Shown here piece by piece: positions 12,911 to 24,300 of a stretch of DNA of 64,000 bases. Position numbers and translations under genes: made by a program. The notes beneath the pieces are model-generated. The model was not told where the DNA came from and ran no database searches. It saw nothing but the letters and a program-made list of their open reading frames with translations. The stretch covers positions 7,254,137-7,318,136 of the forward strand of contig CM024184.1 of assembly GCA_013433145.1 (NCBI GenBank), in the 5' to 3' direction. Source of the stretch: Ascaris suum (taxonomy: Eukaryota > Nematoda > Chromadorea > Rhabditida > Ascarididae). Each line of letters opens with the position of its first letter. The first letter of the stretch is position 1.

Positions 12911-14605
12911 TCCATCCACTATACTAGCATCCGTTATCGTGAGGATGTGGGTCAGGAGGGGAGGTTTTTTTGAGTATTCCTTCATTACCATGAAAGCGAC
13001 GACAACATTCTCCCCTCTCCCTTCCCTCTCCATCGATCTTCCAGATAGAACCACAGTCTCATCGATAACCTAAAAACTCATAGAATATCAAACAAGGGAC
13101 GAAAGCTGAATTTCCCGCATTAATTAATCAGCAATGATATGAGAAATTCGTTGGTCAACACATAAATCTTCATCGGAACAATATGAATTAAAACCATGGC
13201 AGGAAACCACTAAAGCAAAAAAAAAAGAAAAGAAAAAAATCCCACGCAGACACCCCTTCCCCTCAAAAAGAAAATACCCACCCTCCCCCGTTTTTTTTCA
13301 ATGACCGACAGCGAAATCAAAAGCATACAGATAAAACTTCTATTGAACGATAATATCATTGTCATAAGTAGTCTCTCTTAAGGTAAACGTAGAATGGCTG
13401 TTTTATATGGGGAACGAAATTGTTCGATGCGACAAATAGAATACAGCAGCACAATAAAAAAAGACGAAACCAATCATAAGACAAGTATATAAACCAGCTA
13501 TACTCATCTAGATCGATCATCAAAATGAATCTCGCAGGATCAACGCATACTAATATATCGATCCTTGCATCACAAGTAACAGGATAAGATCGCTTGGAGA
13601 GGAAAACCCCAATCACATCCGAAAATCTTTATACATCAATAAATATATCCTCACTACGCGCTATATTACTAAGGTTTTCTAGTCGATTTCCAATGCTATA
13701 GAAAACAATCCAAAAACTAAGATCCTTAATGGATGGAATAGACTTCTAGCTTATAATTCTATATCACACACTTATCGCGTACAACAACAATGGCAGCTTC
13801 AATCAAATTGACAGAGTAGATTTTGGACGCTTTAAAGGAATGAATAGGCCGACAATAAAAAATAAAATTAAAAAAAATGAAAGTAAAACTCGATAAAAAG
13901 TTTGGCGTACAATAATACGAAAGAAATCAAATAAAATAAAGTTGCATTTTTCTACAATAAGGATCAGCTCTTTAGATGCAAAATTTGTGAAATCCTTTAC
14001 CACTACGAACCCACCTCTATGCTCATCACTTCCTTAACTCTCTCTCTCTCAAAAAACCTCCAATAAACCTTTAATTAACTTCACCAAGGTAAACAAAAGC
14101 CAAAATTTTTTGCTATTGTCTGTATTCAACGATCCAAGTGAACTCCATTTAAAAAATACTCTCAAAAATATGAAGGTGAAAATACTGTTAGATTTGAACC
14201 AAAAAATATGCAACCACCTACCGTTTTTGTCGCTTTCCCTTATCTACACAGCAAGGCAACCTAGTGGCATTATTTGATAATATTTGCATATAGCCTAGTA
14301 TGTATGTTCATCTTCTTTGCATTTACTATTTGTTTACTGTTATCAATTCTAAATAAAACAAAGAAAAACCTTTCTCCAATCTCCACAGAGGAAATTTGCA
14401 AAAAGACTATAAAATGCAACAGAAGTTTTTCGGACCGAAAAGCCACTTTCCGAAAATAATTAAAACAATATAAAAAATTCCTTAACGAACAGCACAGCAT
14501 TAAAAAAAAAACATTTCATGAACAAAGATACTTCATCCGCCTTAGCGCAAACTCCACGGTAGATGGACGGAAGGAGGCGACAGGCGCCTAGAGGAGAGGG
14601 TATAC
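12911..14605. other. Non-coding stretch beside the palindrome
   Basis: The sequence is AT-rich with A-runs near 13216-13240 and C/T-rich patches. I see no exon with acceptor, donor and protein-like frame, and no repeat matching elsewhere in the window. It may be 3' flank of the RING-like gene on the minus strand. Confidence 0.5.
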
Positions 14606-14708
14606 CCTTAAAGAAGGAGCTATGTCCGGATAAAGGTCCCATCCGGCGCGGCACAGAGGACATTTTCAATGGTTCACCGAGGAGCAGCCAATCGACAATG
14701 GCGAACGT
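14606..14708 (-). CDS. Probable end of the RING domain (CPLCR exon)
   Basis: A strong acceptor (ttttgtttttcag) is followed by an exon containing KCPLCRAGWDLYPDIAPSLR, with donor GTATAC. Cys-Pro-x-Cys-Arg is the usual last Cys pair of a RING finger, and it follows the six-Cys exon on the same strand at a plausible distance. In the frame that joins from 15257, a TGA lies two codons before the first Cys (at Asn-His-stop-Lys-Cys). Alternatively, one extra A in the AAAA run opposite 14663-14666 would link CPLCR to the other open frame (VDWLLLGEPLK). Either way the exon is broken as it stands. Confidence 0.45.
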
Positions 14709-15256
14709 CTGAAAAACAAAACTCAACTCGAATGCACTCCTAATAGATCAATTTCAAAATGCGTCAGTAGTTTGGCTCAATCCCAACATTTAGCCGCACG
14801 CCATTCCCTAGCAACACTAGACGTGACCTTAAGTACCAACTGAACAAATTATATACTTCTAAGATGTTTGAAGTTAATAAAATAAATTCACAGCAATTAG
14901 GCGTATCCTGAAAGGAAGGAGATCGTCTGATGGAGATTCTCCAGTTGTTAAGAATTTCCTACCTCCTTTCAACTGATGCCTGTGGAAATTGTTGAAAATT
15001 ACGTGGATTATGTGGAATTAAAAATAACAGTAAAACAACAGAAAATTTACCTTTGCTGACGTAACTCCACATCTGTTGAAATTTTTTAATTAACTGAATC
15101 TGATTTTGTACGTTCTAAATCCCTATTTTCTATCAATCTCTTGGCTTATTAAATAACATCTTTTCTCCTACCAGTACAACAACATTTCGAAAATACCCCA
15201 CTCTCCGCTAAGTTCAAGAATCATATTCCAGGAAGTAATAAGCACATCTATTCAAC

Positions 15257-15461
15257 TCAGAGATGTTATTGGTGCGCCTCCATTCCATAACACATTTCCT
15301 GCATCCGATTAGTTGCCTACAGTTGAGACATCCCATCGGTTCATCCGGCTGCTCCTCATAGCAAATCATACAATGCTGACCAGGTGCTAATGGACGATAT
15401 TGTCGTGTATTCGCACGTCGCTGATAACGGCCACCGCCCCGTAGAGGTGTGTTGCACCGTA
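15257..15461 (-). CDS. RING-like zinc finger exon (E3-ligase-type domain, first six Cys)
   Basis: The frame carries HCMICYEEQPDEPMGCLNCR then QLIGCRKCVMEW. This gives C-x2-C, eight residues, C-x2-C, then Gly-Cys-x2-Cys with Trp four residues on, the spacing of RING-type fingers in which cysteine replaces the usual His. RING domains recruit ubiquitin-charged E2 enzymes. An Arg/Gly-rich stretch (RGGGRYQRRANTRQYRP) precedes it. The acceptor is tattatgggcag. A possible donor is GTTGAA; without splicing the frame runs on to a stop at 15214. The final Cys pair is proposed to lie in the next exon (14606-14708). Confidence 0.6.
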
Positions 15462-15865
15462 CTGCCCATAATAACCAATAAACCAAATGCATAAACTTGC
15501 TGCCACTTGGCAGTTAGCAAATTTTTAAATTCCAATGCGGAAAAACTTAAAGGTAGTCCAAGCCTATGAAGGAAAAGGCTATTTGAGAAAGCCCGGGATG
15601 GTGGCTGGCACGACATGTGCTTTTGCGCTTCATTTCACCGCGACAACTTGTTACCCAAATATCCAAAAATAATGGAAAACACCTGGAAAACTCCTCGAGC
15701 AAAAAAAAAAACGACCATGTGCATCAATCTACGGGTCAAAATTGTTCCTTCTTAGACCACACGTATCTGTATTTTGTTGAACGAAACTAATTTGCAAATT
15801 TTACGATACATTTGAATGTCGTTAATGAATAACACTTGGTCGAGAATGAAATTAAGCACAGCTGC

Positions 15866-15866
<1 letters not shown>

Positions 15867-15953
<87 letters not shown>
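15867..15953. repeat. (AT)n microsatellite
   Basis: About 87 bp of alternating TA with one phase break (ataatat) near 15919. It is followed at once by a short direct duplication: gcagaaagaaaatttccc occurs twice within 15955-15995. Confidence 0.95.
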
Positions 15954-15954
<1 letters not shown>

Positions 15955-16319
15955 CAGAAAGAAAATTTCCCTTTTCTGCAGAAAGAAAATTTCCCCACTG
16001 TTCTCTTCACAAAAAAAAAAAAGAACGAAGAAACGGAAAAGATTGGGCGACAGGGTGAAAACAAGATAAAAGAAAGACGGTGAGGGAATAGATGTGATGC
16101 CTATATCATTCCTCGTCCCCATTTAAAATCACCCTCCTCGTTCATAACCGACGAAGACTACAATATGGGGGATTGTTATGATATTTCCTCAAGAATTCAA
16201 TGTAATTAACATTTTACAAAACTTTTTATCCCAAGGAATCCGAAATTAAAAAGCCGAAAAAAACATAAAACTTTTTTACCTCAAAGAACTCAAAATAAAT
16301 AACGCTAACCGCGACGAAA

Positions 16320-16436
16320 CTCCGGCTAGAGCATCAACTGCAACACGGCGTGGCGAATTCGCGTTGCGAGCTGTCGTACGACTATCTTCATTAAGCGCAT
16401 ACTGTGCACGCCTAATATTTGCGTTCCTGCAATAGG
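16320..16436 (-). CDS. RING-finger-like gene, exon D
   Basis: The acceptor is ccctattgcag and the donor is GTTAGC. The frame includes NANIRRAQYALNEDSRTTAR and NSPRRVAVDALAGVSS. The leading base completes an Arg codon with the two bases left by exon C. The same frame is also open upstream of the acceptor, encoding a strongly hydrophobic stretch (LLLLLVSLSMIILFTIV) at about 16490-16545. An alternative reading is therefore a longer exon with a membrane segment followed by this basic region. The phase into the zinc-finger exon does not fit, so a small exon may be missing or the donor lies elsewhere. Confidence 0.5.
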
Positions 16437-17552
16437 GGGAAGGAGAATCACATATATAATAATAAATACCAGCTGTAAAAATGAGAGTTGTAGGAACAAT
16501 GGTGAACAATATAATCATTGATAACGATACTAATAACAATAGCAACGACACAATAATATCTTTTCACTTGTGTTCATTGGTGAGACATGAAAGACAATAA
16601 GACAAAAGAGTCAGTTCATGAAGAATAAAGAAGGCAAAGAGGAAAGCAGGAAACGGAGCGAGGAAAATAAAAGAAGCAGAACACTTCTCCAAACGTATTA
16701 AAAACCTAACCAAACTTAGTTACCACTGGAAGGTGAGAAATAAAATTATTGAGAACATATTGTTATAAAACTATCAGCTAAAATGAATCATATTTTTCAA
16801 GCCTTTATCAGCTCCTAAGCTGTAGTCATCGCTTACTCACTTTCTAAAACCGTAGCTATCAGAAAGAAAGTCTCAACGGCGAAATCGATTTGGGCGACGG
16901 ACTTGGCCCAAAGGCTCGGCTTTCAGCCAAACCCATGAAATGACTCATTCCCATCAAGCAAACACAACAAGCTAATGAAGCATAAACAACATTACCATGC
17001 ACATAATCACAGGCATGACCTCTCTCCTTCTTTCCAGCTGAACGCTAACTTCAACTAATAAACTTCCGCTCGGATGCCTCAGGCGTTAAAGTGCTTCGTG
17101 CAGCAAGCTTCCTTGACTTTATCAGCAAAAACAAACTGAGAACTACTACAACACACTATCCTCATGTGTTCAACATCGTAACGTCTGGAAAATGGAAAAA
17201 ATGTAAATAATTCTGTTATCTAACTTCTGTATTACATAGACTATCACTCTTTGCAATGCAAAAAACATCACTGTTACTTAACCCGTTGCCTCGCAACACT
17301 TAGCTCCTAGATCATAGGTAGTAAGACCTATGGAGGTTTTATAGCTCAAAGATGAGGCAATTTAAAGCTAACACTTCGACAATACCTCAAGATGACAAAA
17401 TATTAGTGCAGTTTCAGGCAAACACCTCAGGTAAAAAAAGGTACCAGCATAAACACCTTCAGTCGACACACTCATGGTCGCACTTCAAGATCAAAGTAGC
17501 TACACCTATGCAAAAATTGAGTAGATATTTGCATAAATAAAACAGAACGGAC

Positions 17553-18081
17553 CTGCCAACACATGTATCAGTGGCTTGTGCCGTTGCCGGTCTGCCAGTA
17601 TGCACATTGTGCGACTCTTTATCATCGCTCAGTAACGCTCTGCCTCTCATGTTTAGTGCTGCTATACCACTCATACTGATAGGCAGCCGTCCCGACGTAG
17701 ATCTCGAGAGCTGGCTTTCAGCCACTCGAACTGTTTGTGCAGTGCTGTAACCCGGAGCAATGGATTGCAGGTGTTCTACTCCGACTGAAGGCGTATTGGT
17801 CAGGTCGGCAATAACTGCGGATTCCTCGCCCAACGCAACCGAACCTCTATGATCGGATCCGTCTTGACCCGTCCATGCACCGTTATGCCAGTCAGAGCGT
17901 CGACAACGTTGTGGCTGAGCTGGAGGTGTGAGCGGAAGTGCAGAAACTTCCTCAGCTACAACTGAAGAATCATCAGTCACAATTGTGCGCCTACTATTGC
18001 AACCCCTTTACGTTCTCGATGTCTCTGGTACAATGCGCACTTCGTTCACTACTTCAACGCGCGCAGATCTCGATGAATGGC
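17553..18081 (-). CDS. RING-finger-like gene, exon C (large Ser/Thr-rich exon, in-frame stop)
   Basis: This 529-nt exon has acceptor tcattttag. It reads HSSRSARVEVVNEVRIVPET, then SRT, an in-frame TAA at 18008-18010, then RGCNSRRTIVTDDSSVVAEE in the same frame, and continues open for about 150 codons to the donor GTCCGT. Phase 1 in and 2 out matches exons B and D. The protein is Ser/Thr/Gly-rich and probably disordered, with no recognised domain. Because the frame is identical on both sides of the TAA, a substitution (or a sequencing error) explains it better than an indel. Confidence 0.6.
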
Positions 18082-19373
18082 CTAAAATGAGTACTTTTAG
18101 TTCGTTAATGAAGGAATCGGCTCGCAAACTTGCGTAAAGATTTTAAAAACATAAAATTAACATCGTAATGACAAATATCCTTCACGCCTCACCCAAACTT
18201 GATGGAAGAGCCAAAATCACACAAGATCCGTGGCATTAAAAGCACTGACTGCATCAAGATTGAATCGGGCACCCTATGCAGCAAGAAGCGAAAAAAGCTT
18301 TTAAAATGCATCAATAAACTTTTGTATCCAGAAATTTACGCACTGAAAAACTCAGTCGAGGTAGACTATCAATTCGAACACGGTTCAAACGCCATTGCTG
18401 GGGTTGCATTTCAGACTCTACGTTCACCTGCGAATAACGACTATTAAAAATCGATGATATTTGCATAAGCATTCGATTATCTGACCATAAAATTCCATAC
18501 TTCACATAGCATCTGAATATACATTAAATGCGCACTTAATATGTAAATATATATTAAATGCTCTCAATATGAACAATTTAGTATACTGCGAGAAAAAGTA
18601 CTCCTTCAAAAATCCCTTCTAACTTTTAGAGGAGGACGAGGTAACCCCATACTAATAAAAACCTTTCCTCCCTCTCTTTATTCATAAACCTCGAAAAAAT
18701 TGGCTTAGTTTAACAAATTCAACGCAATCAACACAATGCTGTAGTTTGCCAAAAATTCCACAATCTAAAATTCTATGGAATCTACGACTGCTGAAGCTTT
18801 TTCGAAGAGTACGGTAGGAATATACTTCACAGGACGAAATTACAGCGTAATTCAACGAGAACCGTAAGATCGCATCTTTTTGAATGCCAATCCCCATTGA
18901 ATACAGGCCTTAACTGAATGATCTGAAGAAAAAAAACGCACATAATTTATGAACAATCCCCTTGCTTCTTGAAATTTGGCGGATATAAAACAGGGAATTA
19001 GCGAACTCCATCTCTTCGAGGAAAACCTAGTTTTCCTATCTAATTTCTTAATTTCAAGTGTATGTGGATATTCCTTCCTCTTCCTCCCGTCGCTAACTTT
19101 CAGCTCTCCATTGCAACTGCCAAAAAATCGCGATTTCATAAGACTGAATCGAACACCCTTAGAAAAAAAAAAACTAAAAGAATATGTGCATTTCAAGTAA
19201 GCCTCTTCCAACGCTTATTTCAAAAAAAAAAAAAAAAACCTTCAAAAACTTGCGAAACTCAACTCACAATCGGCAAAACGACAGCCAAAAAAAATTTTTT
19301 TTAAGGCAACGCATGTGAAGTGAACTGAAGCCCCTAAAGAAGAGACCAAAGCACATCGGAAATATTTTTTTTA

Positions 19374-19415
19374 CCTATTCCATAAACTTATGGAAGTAAA
19401 CTTATGGAATAGGTC
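19374..19415. repeat. Short hairpin-forming inverted repeat
   Basis: The sequence cctattccataa is followed about 16 bases later by its reverse complement ttatggaatagg. The 12-bp stem is perfect. No flanking element or gene boundary explains it. Confidence 0.6.
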
Positions 19416-19576
19416 GTCGATTCAGAGTTTTGAAAGTATGGGGAGTAAACGACGAATAACCTTGAAAGATGAGCCTCTAAAGTAAATCGAGGCTTTCCAA
19501 TATAAAGTGAATGAAACGATCGGTGAATTCTTTGAAACACAACACACTTCGTTCAAAAACAATCGAGCAGCAAAAT

Positions 19577-19775
19577 TTACACCAGCTGCTTCCTACGGTA
19601 CGGCAAACAAACAAGCCGAAAACTACTTTCAAGCATCTCATCCAATCTCTGCCTGTCTTTCGCGACTTTTGAGCACCTATCCACGAACCTTTCGTAGAAA
19701 GCGGTAATCTCGATGCTGTCTAGTGATATCATTTGCATGGCCATAATGGTAATCTCTTCTGGCAAAAAAACCTAT
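19577..19775 (-). CDS. Candidate exon in the RING-gene region, unknown product
   Basis: Acceptor ttttttgccag precedes a frame reading ITIMAMQMISLDSIEITAFY, then ERFVDRCSKVAKDRQRLDEM and LESSFRL, to a stop at about 19577. The mixed charged/aliphatic pattern suggests helices. It lies within the intron between exons B and C of the RING-like gene on the same strand, so it could be an alternative exon, a nested gene or a gene fragment. I do not recognise it. Confidence 0.35.
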
Positions 19776-19788
19776 CGCTGAATTGTTT

Positions 19789-20016
19789 CTAGGGTTTCAC
19801 ATTTTCCTTCTTTACTTCGAAATCGTTTGCATACAGATTAAAAATTGGCTGCAGGTAGCAGCCGCCTATATATAACTTAGCAGCATCATTATTAACCCAC
19901 CGTTGAGCACGCTCGTTATCTGCACCTTCTTTAAGTCTAGGCATGTCAAATCTCATGTGCTTTACCAGTACCACTTTGTTCAGTAATAAGTTCTTTTCAA
20001 CAGGTAACATCAACAC
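19789..20016 (-). CDS. Candidate open frame just upstream, unknown product
   Basis: The minus-strand frame reads HMRFDMPRLKEGADNERAQR then WVNNDAAKLYIGGCYLQPIF and stops after FEVKKENVKP. Composition looks like a folded protein rather than intron. No clear acceptor or donor pair was fixed. It may belong with 19577-19775, which follows it directly on the same strand. No family recognised. Confidence 0.3.
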   Translation of the reverse strand: MLMLPVEKNLLLNKVVLVKHMRFDMPRLKEGADNERAQRWVNNDAAKLYIGGCYLQPIFNLYANDFEVKKENVKP

Positions 20017-20028
20017 CTGTCATAGTAA

Positions 20029-20088
20029 CAACTGCATGTTGACTGATAAGAATTTAAACAACTACATGTCGGCTGATAAGAATTTAAA
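20029..20088. repeat. Two imperfect 30-bp direct repeats
   Basis: Two adjacent copies of caactgcatgttgactgata / caactacatgtcggctgata, each followed by agaatttaaa, differ at a few positions. They lie in a non-coding part of the RING-gene region. Confidence 0.7.
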
Positions 20089-20219
20089 TCTCATCTGTCA
20101 GCTAATCTTCGCAATGATAACTGACTGACGTTATCAACCGCTTCAGATTAACACTAATTCAATGTCCTTCCTAACTCTCTACTCAGGTAACGGAAAAAGA
20201 AATATAAACACTTAAATAC

Positions 20220-20385
20220 CTGAGCGATCCGGACTTGCATCCGGAGTTGACTGTAGTGAGATACGACGTACGACACGCTTTCGACGACTTCGTCCGACCG
20301 GGCTTTCAGCGGAATGACCGTCTCCAGCATCATCTAACCAATCCCCAAGTGTTACCGGCATCACGCATAAACCCATGATACCGAG
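20220..20385 (-). CDS. RING-finger-like gene, exon B
   Basis: The frame begins LGIMGLCVMPVTLGDWLDDA, followed by a basic Ser-rich tail with SPVGRSRRKRVVRRISLQST and DASPDRS. The acceptor is the weak aaataag and the donor is GTATTT. Phase is 0 in and 1 out, which fits exon A upstream and exon C downstream. Exons A and B have the same architecture: they begin Leu-Gly, then an acidic/Pro segment, then Arg-rich clusters. This suggests an internal repeat or duplicated regulatory module. Confidence 0.55.
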
Positions 20386-21187
20386 CTTATTTATGTCCTT
20401 AATTAAGAAACTTCACCCAACAGCATAAGCATGTCAGAGTTAATAAAAACCAACGAAACGCCCTCTAACGAACGCGAAAGGGAAGCATATAGCACTTAAT
20501 CCAACCGTAAAATTTCCACAACCCCACTGTGCTCAGTAAAACTTCACTCATAAAGCGCGCTGGGATTCGCCATATCTCTGCATACCAACAACTACTAATG
20601 AGCTCGTGCCTTCTTATCTCCAAAAGTTTGCGAGGATGTGTTAACTTTTGAGTTCAACTAATAGATCAAGAGTAAGGCTCATTACCAAAACACCTTACAC
20701 TTGTTAATAACACTCAAGGTACCGGACTTGAAGTCCTAAATAAATATATTGCCTTCTAGCGTCCTAAATAAATTGCCTTCTACTGCCATGCAAGGGTTTA
20801 AATTTTCTTAATTCAGTCAGTACATCAAAGATATGGGGTAGTATTATCAAATAACTCATATTATTTAGAGCATTTGAGGTGCTAATAAAAAGCTTCATCA
20901 AATTCATTCTCGTTTTCAACAGATCACAAGATCAAAAGTTCACTTTTTCTGATGTGTAGATGAATTTCGATTAAGAAATCCAAAATATCGAGGATATTAA
21001 AGACCCTGAACAAAATCTTGTAAGGAATCTGTTCTCTATTCGACAATAAATTGCTGGATAGATTTTGCGTCAGTTAGAGGTTACGGACGTTATAAGAGAG
21101 AATCGTCCAGTTTTTCCTCTGTCAAAAATAAACCAAAACATGTCATAAGTTCCGGAGTATCCCAAGTAAGAAAAGACAGAAACAAAC

Positions 21188-21394
21188 ATGAGATTCGCTG
21201 GATGATCGTCTGCGAGTTATCCTGCGTGAAGGTGCTGTCATCAACGGAGAACGCTGCGCGTTTGAACTCAAAAGGTGTCTGACATCTCTCTCAGATGTCG
21301 AATCAGGTGAAGATTGAAAAGCGGTGCAACGCAACCGAGGAGTCGAAGGCAATTCATCCAAAAATCCCGTATCGAATATGTCCTCCATTCCGAG
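21188..21394 (-). CDS. RING-finger-like gene, exon A (Ser/Arg-rich)
   Basis: This is the first recognised exon of a minus-strand gene. The acceptor is aatttcag and the frame opens LGMEDIFDTGFLDELPSTPR. It is followed by a Ser/Arg-rich tail containing SPDSTSERD and SRRITRRRSSSESH, with a GTTTGT donor. The exon is 207 nt, exactly 69 codons, phase 0 at both ends. It looks like a disordered, phosphorylatable regulatory region with basic clusters. I do not recognise the protein. The start codon and any earlier exons were not found. Confidence 0.6.
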
Positions 21395-24300
21395 CTGAAA
21401 TTTCATTACTAAGTATAACTGTAGTAATGATCGGACCATCAAGCAAAACGTCTTCTCGAAGGCATATGCACATATATAAATGCATGTACATGAAGGCATT
21501 GATAAACGCTCAATTACTCGAACGAATCATATGTTTGAGCAGTTTTTGCACTCTCCTTCCCCTCCCATTAATGTCGAGCATTGCGAAAGGTTGACTTTGC
21601 AGACTTCTGACCAGACATGTGCAACAGTTTGGATTAGTGGGCATATGTTGTTTACTGGTGAACATGAATTAAGAGTTGAGATCTGTAGAGGTATCTTAAA
21701 CTTAGGTTGATGTGCTGCTTACCTCAGGTGGGATAAGTGAAGCTGTCAGCCGGAACGTTTACGAAAAGGCACGCTGAAGCCTCCGTTGCAGATAGAGTAA
21801 ATGATACATGCTGTTTTATGTTATACTCAAATTCTTCGCATCCGGAATGGATATGGGAAGAGATACGTTACTGTTAAAGTAGACTTGTCCCAATTGAAAC
21901 TAACACTTTTCTTCAAAGCCGGGAGAACGAAAATCGTGATTCGCCAGAGATAAAAAAAAAAACGTCTTCATATCTCAGTTATGTTCAAATATTTGATTGT
22001 TTCGCATCTTCTGTCCTTTCTGACAAGGCGGAAAGATAATGCAATACTAGTTGTAGTACTTCAGGCATTCTAGTACAAGTATTCTAGTAGAAGCTTTACA
22101 TTTTTCTATTTTGGGTTCGTTTGCTATTTCTTTTTGAGCCATAACATGGAAGAGAGACGATCAATCGATTCTGAAGACTGCAGAAAAGCGTAAGCCCTAA
22201 ATATGATTCTTTCGAAACTGTTTCATTTGGAGGAAAGGTTCTAGTTAACATCATCCGATAAACTGCCTTTTCAACTGCTATTTTTTTGTTTTCAAGCCTT
22301 AACCATACGAATTTTTAGCAATGAACAAAACTTTTACTAAAACATTGAGATATTGGCGTTAGAATTGAAACTTTTGCACTTATCCCACCTTAATTGTGAA
22401 TTTTTAAGGATCACTTAATGAGAATTTAAGTATTCGTAATTCTAAAAATGTAACCCATTAGGTATAACTTGAGTTCATCTAATTTGATAGATTCTTTTAA
22501 ATTTTCATAGCCGCAATTTCTTTTAAAATTTATTTATGATGTCAAATCAGCGCTTAATCAAAGCGTAATAATAAAATAGTCGAATGCGTTGCAAAAAGCA
22601 TGATAAAAACAAAAAAAGTGCTGTTGCAATATCAAAAGCGAGCATTAAATGTTTTACATCTTCTTCGAAGAATACCTCTCAAAAGCTCGTTATGCGGGTT
22701 GTGGGCATGCCAATGCAGTCTTCGTCTAGTTTTCGTATTCAAGGGATCTCGTACTGGGTAAAATTTCACGGTCGCAAACTTCCACAATAAAGGTTTTTAC
22801 CTTTTCTATTGACGGAAAAGCTTTGGCACTTAGTAGGTGGAACTGCAGCGCTGTTAGGGGTTCAAATACTCCAAAAAGAATGTGGATGCCAGCTTGAGGT
22901 CACAGTTAATAGCGGGAATGTTGTATGTAAATAATTTCCAAGATTCAGAATCAGATCCACACAAGGTTCAAAGCCCAGAGGGATAATTTTCAAGTTAACG
23001 TCTCAAATGTTACGAATGAAGCAACAATTACATACAGTTTATCCCAGCAAAGTTCTAGGATGCCTGCAAAGCGGTCTCAACTATTGTCAGGTTGTATGTT
23101 ACCGGTGATCTAACCATGTAAGATCGAATCCGAAAATCCTCTTTTAAAAAAACCCACAAATTTTCTTTTTTTTTTGCTCATTTTTCAAGTGCGCCCACAT
23201 AATTTACCCTGTATATAGTAAGTGCAGCATGTAGAAACATTGATAGCACTGATAAGTGGTATTCCACTTTTTTTATATTCTTGTCACTTGTCGATAGATA
23301 AAATTATCCCTCTCTTTGAAGGTGCGGGTGCACCATATTGCATCATCTGATCCGTCGATTCAATGAATTTCATATTGTAATGTCACTATACGCTTAGTCC
23401 TCACCTATTCGTTACCTTTTACTTTAAAATTTTGTCCCCTTTAAAGCTAAGAAACTATTACGCAAATGTTAATAGGTGTGAAGATTTTCTATCAGATGAT
23501 GTTTGAAGTATTTGTTTAATGGAGTTTTCCGTATGCAGGTAAGAATGTTATTCGCGTGTTGCAAGAAGAGTAGGGAATATGCCTCGTGCAGAGAGTGATT
23601 TCATAGCCCATTCCAAGGACGGCCATGGATGCAGTGTCGTCAACAGCAGGGAGTTCGTTAAAAAGGACGACATATCTGATTACGAAAAAGAACTACTTTC
23701 CCAAAGGATACGTCAGTTTGGCTGCCTTTGGAGAATATAGAGGATTTCACGAGTATAAGACGCAAACATATACCTGCCCACACACCTAAGAGCACCTGTC
23801 ATTAAACTTTCAGAGTTCTGGGTTCTGATTACCATTATTTGTTTGGTCATCTCGATATGAAGACTTTTATGGCTGTTTGCTAATGGAACGACTTTGGTTT
23901 TCTTTCTGTTATAAGCGGTCATAACTACAACTGAAGACGAAGTTTGCACCTACGAAAAATTGATATCAGCAACGGCAGCTGCTTGGCCCGAGATAAATCC
24001 GGCTTAGTTTCACTCTTTATCATAGACGAAAAATAAGGCCAGGATAGCTTTCGAAAAAAGGTCATGAATTCAACAACACAAGCTCTCTTTCCTACTATCA
24101 TATTAGCTTATCGCCGAATTAAATTTGATATCAAATTGCAGTTTTCTGATTCCGCTGCTGCTATGCCTCATTCACATATATCAAGAGGAGAGCAGAAATA
24201 GGCTTTTGAGTTAACAATGGCGCTCTCCCATTTGAGACGACCTAAACATAGTTGAAAATAAAATGTCTAAGAACTATACCCGATGATACTTATTGTCATT

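Noticed and set aside
14606..14708. UGA before the CPLCR motif as a selenocysteine codon
   Set aside because: There is no reason to expect Sec in a RING finger, I saw no SECIS-like structure, and other exons nearby also carry stops. A substitution or a frame fault is simpler.
15787..16122. Open frames made of repeated Tyr-Ile across the AT tract
   Set aside because: They are translation of the (AT)n microsatellite. The same applies to frames at 60460-60786.
22930..22985. Possible tRNA B-box (ggttcaaagcc)
   Set aside because: No matching A box, no acceptor-stem pairing and no cloverleaf could be drawn around it.
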